Source: Cristatella mucedo (Eukaryota; Bryozoa; Phylactolaemata; Cristatellidae). Taken from it: DNA of 64,000 nucleotides. The notes below the pieces were generated by a model. The model was not told the DNA's origin, did not search any database, and worked only from the letters and a program-made list of their open reading frames with translations. Location: assembly GCA_009760855.2 (NCBI GenBank), contig WPIO01000075.1, positions 1,711,001 through 1,775,000 on the forward strand. Reading direction: 5' to 3'. The position numbers and the translations under genes were made by a program. Of this stretch, positions 1 to 9,790 are shown piece after piece (the stretch's first letter is position 1; every line of letters starts with the position of its first letter).

Positions 1-840
1 ATTGGTGAACCTTCTACTAATCTGTTATTTGAATCTATAATATAACTTCTAAACAACTGAAATGAATAACTAGAACTTGTTCGAGATGTTGGAAGAGGGA
101 TTAACATCTTTAGTGAACCATCTGGTGCAGCCTACATGGTTGAAATTACAATTAAAGATCTAGGAGGGACTACAATACCTTCAAAGACAGCATTCTATTT
201 CCCTTGATAGTTTATTCCATAAACATTTGTCGATTGTCATGAATTTATTACTCCATTAAATACTATTTTCTGCAACATTTCCATCAGATATTTTATTTAG
301 ATAACCAAGGCTTACACCATTATTTGGATTAACAGGATCATTTTCAATTCTAATAAAATTATTTTGCATATCTAAGTTTTCATTAACTGTTCCTCCCTGT
401 AATCTAAGAAATTTTGAATTAATATATGCTTTATTTGGTACAGTATAATCAGAATCAGGATTTCCATCAACAGATGGAATTGTAGCATTAATACTACCCT
501 TTACAACTAAAATCCCTCTCATTGTTCCACCTGTAATTGGTAACTTTGTATCAGCAGAATCTTTCGTTGCAGAATCACTAGGATTTACAGGATTAGCAAG
601 ATCTACTATTCCATCATTATTCATATCAATATCTCCAGCATTAGTAGTTGATCTAGAAATATTTGCAAGAAAATTAGTATCAATATATTTTCTGTTTACT
701 GCATCTCCAGCACCAATAGGATCACCTAAATTCTTTATAAGATTACCATTCACACTTGGATTTCCACTAAGTATATCACCAGTCTTTCTATTATAATTCT
801 TTGCACTAACTTCTTTTTCTTTTGTTCTAAAACCTAACAT
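1..840 (-). pseudogene. Phage-tail-fibre-like repeat protein (fibre 1), C-terminus off window edge
   Basis: The gene begins at the ATG at 840, just past the stop of the next minus-strand gene. About 194 codons are open, then TAA, and the same reading continues to the window edge through further TGA and TAG codons. The protein is built from degenerate units with the pattern 'N-x-I-x-N-L-x-D-P-x-x-x-x-D-A-V-x-x-x-Y-x-D', for example GDPIGAGDAVNRKYID, followed by 'L.GGTM.G.L' strands. This pattern is known from phage tail fibre shafts and from some proteins in invertebrate genomes. It would form an elongated trimeric spike; a receptor-binding role is inference. The repeat architecture is clear; the function is not proven. 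Confidence 0.6.
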
Positions 841-842
841 TT

Positions 843-1719
843 CTATGCAATACTTACAAAAAAATCTATAAAATTAATTCCACTTGAAACTGTAAACTTA
901 TCGACAGCATAAGTACACGTTCCATCAATATTAATTACTAAAACTATTGTACCACTAACACCATAAGTATTATCACTAGTTAATTCTGCATGCAAATTAG
1001 TTTTATCACTAGGATGCATAATATTAGAAACCATACAAAAATTAGTTAATGTTCCCGGAAAGAATTTTTTTAAGATTATTTGTATATCCTTTTGTTTTTC
1101 CTAATTGTTGGTTTATCAGTGGTGTGTCTCCCGGTGTAAGTTGTTGCAATGAAAAACTTGACCTACTTCTTCCATTAGCAGTAATATTTAAGCCTAACAT
1201 ATCAAGATAAAATATACTTGGATAAATATTAGAGCTCAAAGCTAAATATCTAAATGATACTTGTTTAGTACTATAACACATTTTGTTTTGTTGCAGCATC
1301 AGAATCTTTAAAATTTAAAATATTCTTATTTCCCATATCAATACTTGACATTGCTTTACCTTGTAACACTTGTGTCGTACTTTTTAGTAATCCATAGTTT
1401 ATTACTTTATAAGGTTCACTGTAAACAGTTCCATCAGCAGAATTACCTGATATACCAAAAACATTCTTACAATTTAATTGTGATTTCATCACTGCATTTT
1501 TTTTACGTAATAAATCCCTTAGACTTGATAGTGTTGCCAACACTCCTGTAACATTACTAGCAACACTATTACCAATGTTAATACTAAGAACATAATCTAG
1601 TCTTATAGCATCACCATTATTAACAAAAAACCCAAGTTTGTTATTTTATTATTATTTGCATTAAGATTAGTATAAATATTTCCGTTAACTTTTCTTACTT
1701 TTTCCAATAATTTTAACAT
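843..1719 (-). pseudogene. Phage-tail-fibre-like repeat protein (fibre 2), frameshifted
   Basis: Starting at the ATG at 1,719, the frame opens with 'NNNKITNL', shifts in a run of T at about 1,640, and is then picked up in other frames to a stop at 843-845. Fibre-type units are visible, such as 'SIDMGNKNILNFKDSDAATK'. The tail contains alternating hydrophobic strands (GTIVLVINIDGTCTYAV) that look like a compact C-terminal knob. At least three frame changes break it, so it is a pseudogene. It lies head-to-tail with fibre 1 and diverges from the hydrophobic gene to its right, whose ATG directly abuts this one (CATATG). It may represent a duplicated fibre gene with an exchanged tip domain. Confidence 0.5.
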
Positions 1720-2448
1720 ATGAAGAATAAAAAAGGTAAAGAACTTTCTGAAGACATAAGTGAAGGTTTTAGCACATCAAAAGAAGTTGTATCAGGTGTT
1801 ACTACAGCAACTGAAGTTGGTGCAAAAACAGTTGCAAAAATAGCACCAAAAATAGCTATGAAAATATCACCACAGGCATCAGATAAAATAGCAAAGATAG
1901 TTAGTAAAGTATTACAATCATTTAAAATGATTGGTACTGCAGCAAAAGCACTTGGAGGCTTTCTTTCAGTTATTACTGGTATAGTTGATCTCGGACTAGT
2001 TATTAAAGAAATTGAAGATGATATTAGTGCTAGAAAATATGGTCAAGTGTTTTGGAAAACAATGTCAGGGAAAAAAGAAGGACTTTCAAAAATGGTCGCG
2101 TCTTTAGAGGTGGGCTTCTATATCAATTAAATATTACTTGAAGCAGAACAATTAAATAGTGATTGGTATTTACATACAAGTAAATTTTTGAGTGAAATGT
2201 TTGGTGAGGAAATGTCATGGCCTTCTGAACAATTAGATCCCATTGTTTGGAAAAAGAATTTCTTAGAAATGAAAGAGAGATTTTTGCCTGCTATTCCTGC
2301 AATCGTAGCTTCTACATCATCCGTTATTGGAACAGTAGAATTAGCAGTAAGTATTGCAGTTACAGTTGCAACTCTAATAAAAAAGATGGCTGATACAACT
2401 ATGTATACTGCAAAAGCTCCAAAAATCGAGACACATGAGGAAAAATGA
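1720..2448 (+). pseudogene. Hydrophobic Ala/Gly-rich protein, one in-frame stop
   Basis: One frame runs the whole length (about 242 residues) and is interrupted only by TAA at 2,128-2,130. The N-terminus is Lys/Glu-rich. It is followed by an amphipathic Ala/Lys segment and a hydrophobic hairpin-like stretch around residues 80-105 ('AAKALGGFLSVITGIVDLGL'). Near the C-terminus is a second long hydrophobic segment ('STSSVIGTVELAVSIAVTVA'). This resembles a membrane-active or membrane-anchored protein, but I recognise no family. It starts exactly where the minus-strand fibre gene starts and overlaps the next small gene by ATGA, which suggests co-transcription. Confidence 0.5.
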
Positions 2449-2836
2449 ATGCGCTTAGTTTGCAGAGTGAAAGATTGAAAAATGCAATTGTAGACTTGAG
2501 AGATATCACAGAATTATTAGATAAAGGAGTAGATATTGATCTTAGTAATAAAGTGCAAAATTCAAAGGTAAAGAATAGATTAGACTACTTGAATCAAGGA
2601 AAGAAACTTGCTAAAAAAAGAAAGTGTTAGTTTTTCACCAGAACTGAAAAGTGATATAAAAAAAGTAGAAAGTAGCACAGTTGGTGCCAAAAAGGAATGT
2701 AATTATAAAGCGAATCAGCAATACTACTTACTAATCTTTATTCTAGAGGTGCTAGTCAAGAAGAGATACACGGAGAAGTATTAAAACTTAGAGGTGACTT
2801 AAAGAAACGATTTTTAACTAAAAGTCAGTGTTTCTA
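2445..2836 (+). pseudogene. Small charged protein, frameshifted
   Basis: The ATG overlaps the preceding stop (ATGA). The first 61 codons give a Lys/Glu/Asp-rich, probably helical protein ('LRDITELLDKGVDIDLSNK'). The frame then breaks at a lysine-rich stretch, and similar helical sequence continues in other frames to about 2,836, where it meets the end of the minus-strand HNH-type gene. I recognise no family. Close coupling to the hydrophobic gene suggests a shared transcript and possibly a shared role. Confidence 0.35.
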
Positions 2837-3425
2837 ACAAGTTTATTCTCTTCTGTTAGTGTATAAATAAAGTTTAGTCTTCCGGATTCCAAATGCACTT
2901 TTATTGCCATCATATCTCGAGCAGTTGCCGCTTCAACATCAGAATCATAATAGCCTATGTGATATTGTTGTTTATCTATTGAAATTAGAGCTCTATATTA
3001 ATTTTTTCTTTATCTAAGAAAACACCTATAAATCCAGTTTTTTATTTTTATATTAAGATTTATTGCTCATATTTTCATTAGCAGTTGCCACTCGCAAATT
3101 ATCAATACAATTATTTAACCTATTTCTATCTTTGTGATCCAACTCATGAAGCAGAAATTTTCCTTTCACAAATATGCCAATCTGCGAGTCTGATACATTT
3201 TTCCATCAATTGAAGTTCTTCGATAACCAGTGTTTTCAATTAATCCTGATCCTCACCCGCTACTGCTCCACAAAGACTAATGTTATTTGTAAATTTGCCG
3301 GTGTATGCGCTGTAATCCAAAAGTTCCATTACTCTTTCTCTCAATGCAGTAACATCATCAGCATCTAAAATTTCTATACAATGTCTTTTAACTCTTTAAA
3401 ATAATTTATTATATAGAGAAAATGA
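2818..3425 (-). pseudogene. HNH-AP2 homing-type endonuclease, decayed
   Basis: Read on the minus strand across several frames, the order matches HNH-AP2 endonucleases of phages and large DNA viruses. An N-terminal 'RERVMELLDYSAYTGKF' comes first, then 'GYRRTSIDGKMYQTRRLAY', then the HNH core 'HELDHKDRNRLNNCIDNLRV' followed by 'ATANENM', and last an AP2-like DNA-binding unit including 'IGYYDSDVEAATARDMMAI' and 'GRLNF'. These are successive conserved blocks of the family, so the call does not depend on one motif. At least three frameshifts or stops break the gene, and no clear start codon survives (a start near 3,400 is likely). Such enzymes nick or cut DNA at a target site and spread their own gene. 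It lies between two plus-strand genes. Confidence 0.75.
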
Positions 3426-4208
3426 GTTATCATGAAGTAAAACTTGCTCTATCTGATCATCAACTGAAACAAATACATAATTCTAAAGAACCTATTTCTA
3501 TAAGATTAAAACATGAAGACTTGACGGATTGATGTTCCTTTTCTTGTTACAAGACATCAACTAGCAAGAATAGAAAAGAGTAGAGGTAAAAATACTGGAA
3601 TACAAATTAACCTTTCTCTTAAAAAACTAAAAGCAAATAGAAGACATAGATTTGGTCTAGTAAATTTTATAAACAAATTAACTGGCAATCGTGAAATGCA
3701 TCATCGCTTTCCAGCAGGAGTAGAATAAGAAAATGTTCCCGGCGGTTCATTTAATAATACTAGTAAATATAGTTATGTTGGACCAGGTACAAAATTCACA
3801 CGAAAAATGGATGAAGGTTTTACCAGAAATACTGGAATTAATGATCTTAATGCTCGGGCTCACATCCATGATCATACTTGGACGGAGACTGCAACAACAC
3901 CCACTAACACCAGAGCCCAGAAGAACGGAACTTCGTAATTTATCTGATCTTGTTGTTGCTGAATCTCCATTACGTATTGCGTTGGATCCAAGGCACTGGC
4001 GTATGCACGTGACGACTCAAAAACAGTTGCCGCAATCATGGCAGCAAATGCCAAACTTGGTTTAGGATTACTTAATGAATCATTCGCAGTGGATTCCTTA
4101 AAAGATAAAGTATCAAATCCTGCAAGTCTAAATAAAACAAAGAGTTATGCACATAAAATAGTAGATCGAATGTTAAATATTACAAGAAAAAAGATAAAAA
4201 AAAATTAA
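3422..4208 (+). pseudogene. Basic repeat protein joined to a PLA2-like domain
   Basis: The ATG at 3,422 opens a protein with two similar motifs of the type 'L-S-x-x-Q-L-x-x-I' plus 'I-x-L-S/K'. These are 'LALSDHQLKQI' with 'ISIRLKHEDL', and in another frame 'VTRHQLARIEKS' with 'IQINLSLKKLK'. After a TAA at 3,726 the same frame continues into a PLA2-like block with a calcium-loop-like 'YVGPGTKF' and an 'AHIHDHTW' block in the place of the HD catalytic pair. The last helices include 'AAIMAANAKLGLGLLNESF'. Several frameshifts break it. Related domains occur in Polinton-like elements and in parvovirus capsid proteins, where the PLA2 acts on membranes. Whether the two parts were one protein or two adjacent genes is not settled. 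Confidence 0.6.
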
Positions 4209-4262
4209 AAACTAAACTCATTTTTGTTTTGTTTTATTGTTATAGGTATATTGTTTTTTTAT

Positions 4263-4751
4263 CTAATAATCTACAGGATTGAATTTATCTAGTTTTTTAT
4301 CAACAACATTATAAACTTTAACTTGTTCTAGCTTTAATCTAATATTAAGTCTTTCTTCTGGATTATAGGTATCTTTAGTTACATATCCGCCATCAAGAAT
4401 ACTAGTAACAGCAAAGTCATTACTAAGTTTTTGAATTACTTCAGCGAAACTACTGAATTTCATTTGTTTGTTCTTTTGATCAAAGATTATACTTGACTTA
4501 GTTCCAAATGCAATTGTTATACCAATAGTTGATCAACTAGACATATCATACCCACTGTATACAAGTTTCATACTTGCTCCATTAGCAATATCTTCTAGCA
4601 CAGGTCTCATATCTTCTGTGACATAGATCCATGCATTACATTAGGGTTTAGAATCTTTACTAATTTTCTCTTCAATATGAACACGAGCTGGTCTTCATTT
4701 GGGAATTACAACAGAAGAATTTTCAAGTACTGTGAATTTTTTATTTTCCAT
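4263..4751 (-). pseudogene. Unknown 163-codon protein with three in-frame stops
   Basis: A single frame runs from the ATG at 4,751 to TAA at 4,263-4,265 and is interrupted by TGA, TAA and TGA in its first 100 codons, with no frameshift needed. The last 66 codons are open. The sequence is mixed alpha/beta with segments such as 'WIYVTEDMRPVLEDIANG' and 'LDGGYVTKDTYNPEERLNIR'. I recognise no family. It lies just downstream of the protease on the same strand, separated by about 30 bases, so the two were probably transcribed together. A conserved accessory or virion role is possible but unsupported. Confidence 0.5.
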
Positions 4752-4780
4752 TTCTATACAAGAAAAAGAAAACGTTTAAA

Positions 4781-5434
4781 TTAAATTAATAATTCCATTG
4801 TCGATCCAAAATCTGATTCTTGCATTGATTTTAGAAAGATAAGACATCTCTTTCCACAATCCGTTTGATTGTATTCTTGTAGCATAACTGTCTGAAAGCT
4901 TGGTATAACACCAAAATAATGTATTACTTCCGGCATTGGTGGAGCATCGAATGAATCAAAGTAAAAACATTTAGATCCTTCTTTTTTAAGTTCTACCCAG
5001 TGATATATCGCTCGATCTGATTCTCCTGTAAATACAAATAGGACATTCGCTATCTAATGGTTTTGTTAGTTCATCTCTTGCAAAGACACCTCTAAAATTC
5101 TTTATGTCTAATTCTTTTATATAATTATTTATTTCTACATCCATTAACGGTGTTGACTTTACCTTTTTTTTTAGTTTGTCAACGGTCTTTTTAAGTTCTG
5201 CAAGTATTTGTTGTTGATCTTCAACACAAAAACCAACACCACTTCCTAATCTTCTTCCATGACATAGAACACCTTCACCTTTTGATCCTGTTCCTAATCT
5301 TCTACCACGAGATAAATCACCTGTTCCTAATCTTCTACGATGAGACAAAACACCTTCACCAGTACTTCTTAGTTTACAAACTTTGACTTCTTACTATCAC
5401 AAATAGTACAAATTCCATTAAAAATTGCTCTCAT
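4781..5434 (-). pseudogene. Adenain-like cysteine protease with basic N-terminal repeats
   Basis: The C-terminal two thirds follow the adenovirus/Polinton maturation protease plan. First comes 'IKNFRGVFARDEL'. After a frameshift near 5,035 comes the catalytic His in 'YHWVEL', then the acidic residue in 'FYFDSFDAPP', and the nucleophile Cys in 'QTDCGKRCLIFL'. The expected role is cleavage of capsid precursor proteins. The N-terminus is unusual: a zinc-knuckle-like 'CTICDSKKSKFV' followed by tandem 'RRLGTG'-type basic repeats (three to four copies) and a coiled coil. This part may be a separate small virion protein now read through into the protease. A stop or frame change lies between the CxxC segment and the repeats. 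It diverges from the ATPase gene. Confidence 0.7.
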
Positions 5435-5527
5435 TCTTTTATTTGAATCTACTTCAACATACTGTTCATGAATATTATCAGTTTGTTTTTTTCACTTCAA
5501 ACAATAAATTTAGATATCTATTATAAT

Positions 5528-6211
5528 ATGGTAAAAATGTCGCTAAGAGTTAGAGCTTTTAATTTTGGACAAGATGTAGATACTGGACATAAAGAACCAT
5601 TGCATAAAATACCCATTAGAGCATTATTACTTGGACCAAGTCGAACAGGTAAATCTCAATTAGTAATGAATTGGATATTTTGCGGAATGCTTAATTATGA
5701 TACATGTACAATCATTGCTTCAAGTTTTGATCATAAATTATATAAAGGTCTTATGTCAATGAGTAAAGATAATCCTGCTTATGTTTTGGTTAATGGAGTT
5801 GATTATATGCCTAAAGTTTATTCTTATAGGAATTGTAAGAACGTTGTTGCATTAGATGATTTGATGACAGAAGATCAAACTAAGGTCTTATATTGTTTTA
5901 CTAGAGGTAGATATAACGGATTGAACATATTCTATCTTGCTCAAGGATTTACTAATATTCCTAGAAGAGAAATCAGAAACAATATAAATATGATTATAAT
6001 CTTTAAACAATATAATACTGATACATAGTTCATTCGTGAGTCATATGTTGGCGATATAGATAAGAAACAGTTTAAAAATTGGGTAAACTCTTGTACTAGA
6101 AGTAAATTTAGTTATTGTGTTATTGACTTGACTAAAACAGAATCAAAAGGAAGATTTTCGTCTTTAGATAGTACAGGTAAACAGTTAATAACTATTTTTA
6201 ATTGTATATAG
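5528..6211 (+). pseudogene. FtsK/HerA-type DNA-packaging ATPase
   Basis: The Walker A motif 'LLLGPSRTGKS' is near residue 35 and a Walker B-like 'VVALDDL' near residue 115, followed by a sensor-like 'LNIFYLAQGF'. This spacing and the 'R.....IFKQ' end fit the A32-like packaging ATPases of Polintons and related double-jelly-roll viruses, which pump DNA into capsids. An in-frame TAG at 6,026-6,028 truncates it; the same frame then continues to a natural stop at 6,209-6,211, giving about 228 codons in all. I prefer the ATG at 5,528 over 5,468 because the extra upstream residues are hydrophobic and unlike the family. It diverges from the protease gene. Confidence 0.85.
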
Positions 6212-6230
6212 GAAAATAATTAACGGTAAA

Positions 6231-7309
6231 ATGTACGCAAGTAATAACCAACCTTACAGAGGAAGTGTTCAAGAAGCATTAGATTTAGAGAATAAACTTA
6301 CTAATTTAGAAAGTTTACGTGTTGCTAGAATTCTTGATAACAGTCAAGAGATCCAAAGAATTGAGTCAGTAATGCAGCAAGAGATAGAGTAGAACATGAA
6401 TTGAATGAAAGTGCGTTAGAGAAATCAACTGATGATTCTGGTAATGTTGTTATTAATAAACTAAAAAAATGTAGACCTAATCTTGCAATTCAAATGGAAC
6501 ATAATGAAGAAATACAAAAAGCATTGGTTTATGATGCTATCGAATATGGAGACAAACTAAAAAGCTTGATGAATAGTATGAATTTAGATTATAAAGACCA
6601 GTGTAAAAATATACTAGAATACGAAGAAGAAATAAAAAAGTATTAGATCAAGCGCAAAAAGTAATAGAAGAAAAATCAACCTCTGATATTACAAGAGCAT
6701 TTTCAAGAGCCATCGATGCATTCAATAAAGGATATCCTAAGAAATCTCCATATATAATTAACGAAGCAATTACAAATGCTCCTAATAATAAAACAATGAA
6801 ATATCTCAAAGATACCAGATAAGCAATTGTATGCTGATATTCTTAGCGTTTATCCTTCTACCTGTGCACGAAGGAGAAGAAAAGCAAGAATGCAAGAATG
6901 CAAGAAGTGAAAGAAGATGAACCACTTGCAATCACTGCTCCTGCTGTTCCTTCTGATAAAGACATTCTTCTTGAACTCGCTTCTAAAGGTGATGTATCTG
7001 GAAATGCAAGAGATACTATAATAAATATTAATGAGAAAAAGAAAAACAAACTTGATGGTGCTCTTTTCAAAGTCTTTTCAATATTATATCTAAAGAAAAA
7101 AAGAGCAGAAAAAGAAGAAACAAATTTTGAATTATCTTAATCAAAGGTTTAACCCAAAAGCAGTTGGGCAAGGAGTAGAGATAGTTTCATTAGTTGTAAG
7201 TAGCGAAAAAGAAGCATTCGATAGGATTGATTTATGGCTTCGTGAACTTGCTGCGGGGAATAGAGGTGTAATCAGTTCTATCAGTTCTGCTGTTGATTAT
7301 CTTGCTTGA
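6231..7309 (+). pseudogene. Coiled-coil, charged protein of unknown function, frameshifted
   Basis: The first 54 codons from the ATG at 6,231 are open ('SVQEALDLENKLTNLESLRV') and stop at 6,390. Compatible sequence continues in other frames: 81 codons to 6,646, then a helical stretch, a further open piece from 6,898 and a final one ending at 7,309 ('FDRIDLWLRELAAGNRGVIS'). The composition is rich in Glu, Lys and Asn with heptad-like helices. I recognise no family. Its position between the ATPase and the virion genes on the same strand suggests a structural or scaffold role, which is inference. Three or more frameshifts make it non-functional; the last part could be a separate gene. Confidence 0.45.
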
Positions 7310-7380
7310 TCTCGAAAAGCTCCAAAGAGCTATGTTGCAAAAATAAACAACCTTGCATATAATATATAGAAATAAGTGAT

Positions 7381-8166
7381 TTGTTAAAAAGTGTTAACGA
7401 TATATTTAAGAGTGTTGAAAGTATTAGAAAATCTAGTCAAGCAAGTAAAGAAGGATATGTTTTAAATATAATTGGTACTGCTAATCCTATTAAAGCAAGC
7501 TTCAATACATCAATATTGTTAAGAAATAAAGAGTTTAAGATTTGCTTTAAGAAGTTCAGTGGAACTAGCTTTATTAAAAATATAACTGAATCTAATAATA
7601 AATTTTTTTATAGAATAGCTGGAGGATCAGAACAAAAAATAAAAATTAAACCTGGAATGTATACTGTAATTACAGATGATTTGAGTATTGGTGTTCCAGA
7701 TATAATTACTAATTCAGTTACACAATCTGGAGCTAAAACTGATAAATTTGTTCTTACTTATGATAGTGCTACTGTTAATTCATCGATTAGTATGCCTGTT
7801 GCTTGGACATTTTTTGCTAGTAAAAGGATATCAACTATGCTTGGTTTTACTAGTGCTGCTTATACAACTGATCCAAAAATTTTAGAAATGTATCCTGATA
7901 TTACTCCTTTTGTTTGTGTACCAAGCACAAAGTTTACTTCTGAAAAAGAAATCTATATGTCAAATTCAAGTACAATACTTGTAAGTTGTAATTTAGTTGC
8001 CAGTGGAACAAGTTTTATAAATGGAAGAGAAACACAAGTATTAAGAAGTTTTCCTTATGAGTTCTATCAATGGGAAAGGACGATATATGAACCAAATACT
8101 CTTGAATACCATTATGCAGCAAGTTATGCTATTTCATATTTCAAATATAGAAATTACTGTTACTGA
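7381..8166 (+). CDS. Virion-type beta-rich protein with 'LGF' motif (spike/penton-like)
   Basis: This 261-codon frame is one of the few uninterrupted viral genes. No ATG is present at the front; the frame opens at TTG at 7,381, so the original start may be mutated. The sequence is rich in beta strands: 'IKIKPGMYTVITDDLSIG' precedes 'ISTMLGFTSAAYT'. The arrangement of a strand ending in 'G-x-Y/Y-Y', a helix-like link and then 'LGF' recurs in the next gene. I believe this arrangement belongs to a set of capsid-associated proteins found beside the capsid gene in Polinton-like elements. A penton or minor capsid role is inference from position and strand pattern. Confidence 0.5.
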   Translation: MLKSVNDIFKSVESIRKSSQASKEGYVLNIIGTANPIKASFNTSILLRNKEFKICFKKFSGTSFIKNITESNNKFFYRIAGGSEQKIKIKPGMYTVITDDLSIGVPDIITNSVTQSGAKTDKFVLTYDSATVNSSISMPVAWTFFASKRISTMLGFTSAAYTTDPKILEMYPDITPFVCVPSTKFTSEKEIYMSNSSTILVSCNLVASGTSFINGRETQVLRSFPYEFYQWERTIYEPNTLEYHYAASYAISYFKYRNYCY

Positions 8167-8245
8167 TCAGAATTTGAATATATTAGATTTTTGTTTACAA
8201 GAAATTATTGTTGTTATATAAATTCTTGAAGTTTAATATAAGAAA

Positions 8246-9148
8246 ATGTCAATAAGATTAACTGGAACAAGCAGTTCAAAATCAAAAACATTAATTCCAC
8301 CACCTATGCTCGGATCTGGTTCAGGTTATAATACAATTGGTTTACGAAGAGTAGAGTTTACTTATACTAATAAATGTATATCAAATGTTTTTACTGGTTT
8401 AAATGATAAACTTTGGTTTAGATGGAGTATAACTTATATAACTAATACATATATTGCAATTGTTTCTGGTTATTATGATTCAAATAAAATTGTTGCTGCT
8501 CTAAATAAAGCATTATCAGAACCTCAACAAAAGACTATTGTTGCTCAAAATGGATCAGCATCAAAATCAATGAATAATGCTTTTTTATGATACAACAAAA
8601 AGAAATAGTACAGGTATAAAATTTAGTGTTAATACAGATGATAGAATATTATTGCAAGTAGTTGGTGATTATGTCGTTCTATTTGGAAGTAATTCAAAAG
8701 TTGCTCTAAGTTCAATTGGAGATACTTTAGGTTTTAATTCAAATCAACAAGGAACATTTGATAGTTCACATGTGGGCGGAACACCATATGAATCAATAGA
8801 AAAAGCAATGTATTTAGCTGGTATTTTTAAAGCATGGAATTAAATGGTATTACAAGATAATAAATGAATACGATGGATAAGTGTTGATTGTGACTTAGTT
8901 GATCTTTTTAAGAATTATATAGAAAGAAGAAAAAGGTTTTAGAACAATCTACTTCTTTATATATTATTGATATTGATTATATCAATCCTGGTGATAAAGT
9001 TGATTTACACATTCCTAATACATTGTACATGCCAACACATGGTGATGTTAATGCAATAAGTAGTTTTAAAATAGGATTAAGTGATCAAAATGGAAATGCT
9101 GTAAATATTATTACTGATGTAGTTGCGACAATAGAAATTTTAAAGTAA
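8246..9148 (+). pseudogene. Second virion-type 'LGF' protein, frameshifted
   Basis: From the ATG at 8,246, the frame contains 'SGYYDSNKIVAALNKALSE', then shifts at about 8,578. It continues with 'TGIKFSVNTDDRILLQV' and 'SSIGDTLGFN' to a TAA at 8,841. Family-like sequence goes on past it ('WISVDCDLVDLF' and, in another frame, 'NTLYMPTHGDVNAISSFKIG') to a stop at 9,146-9,148, giving roughly 300 codons. The plan 'YYD-helix-LGF-V.CDLV-IGLSD..G' resembles the other virion-type gene directly upstream, and such pairs sit beside the capsid gene in related elements. A penton or minor-capsid role is inference. At least two frameshifts or stops break it. Confidence 0.55.
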
Positions 9149-9157
9149 TAAAAAACA

Positions 9158-9568
9158 ATGGGTAGTTATGCGAGAGTTGGTCATACTAGAATTCGTGGAG
9201 GTAAATATCACGGACATGGATTACTTGATAAAGTAATTGATGGTGTTACTAAAGTTGCACCAATTGTAACTGAATTAACAATCTATAAGTATGAATATTG
9301 CAAATAAGGGTGTTGATACGCATCAAGCAAGACAAATTACTGAACTACAAACCAAGAAAAGAAAAGATAGATCAAGATCATGCTATTAAGCGTAGAGAGA
9401 TGGATGATAAACTTAAAGAAGAAAGAAGAAAGAAGAAAGAAAGAACTTGAATATGAACTTGAGAAGAAAAGAAAATACTAAGATTATGATAGAAAGATGA
9501 AAGAGATGGATTTTGAATTAAAACGTATTATGCTTGAGAAGGTCAATAAAAAATCTAAAAAAAAGTAG
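9158..9568 (+). pseudogene. Gly/Arg-rich N-terminus plus charged coiled coil, broken
   Basis: The ATG at 9,158, ten bases after the previous stop, opens 49 codons beginning 'MGSYARVGHTRIRGGKYHGHG'. The frame then breaks, and Lys/Arg/Glu-rich helical sequence continues in changing frames ('GVDTHQARQITELQTKK', 'MKEMDFELKRIMLEKVNKK') to a TAG near 9,568. The basic glycine-rich start and charged helix would suit a DNA-binding core or scaffold protein, but I recognise no family. It lies directly upstream of the capsid gene on the same strand. Confidence 0.35.
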
Positions 9569-9578
9569 AAAAGCTAAA

Positions 9579-9710
9579 ATGGAAGAAGAACCAGAAGTTA
9601 AAGACTATTCAGAGACTCTAAAAGAGAATGATCCAAAGGCATATAGAGAAATAGAAAACGTAATTAGCACTAAAGCTGTTGCTCCTTATGTTAGATCACG
9701 GTTATGGTGA
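9579..9710 (+). CDS. Short acidic ORF before the capsid gene
   Basis: An uninterrupted 43-residue frame ('MEEEPEVKDYSETLKENDPK' at its start) runs from an ATG to TGA at 9,708. It has the acidic, helical character of the sequence just upstream. It may be a small gene, or the surviving tail of the broken coiled-coil gene before it; similar residues continue after the TGA to about 9,760. No family is recognised. Confidence 0.25.
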   Translation: MEEEPEVKDYSETLKENDPKAYREIENVISTKAVAPYVRSRLW

Positions 9711-9790
9711 AAATATGAAGAAAAAATAGGAGCTGGATTATATATTCAAAGTAGAAAATAATTTTTGTTTTTTTTTATATAGAGAAGAAA

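Noticed and set aside
3733-4065. A 110-codon open frame at the PLA2-like region
   Set aside because: It is an out-of-frame shadow; the GPGT and HD blocks lie in a different frame.
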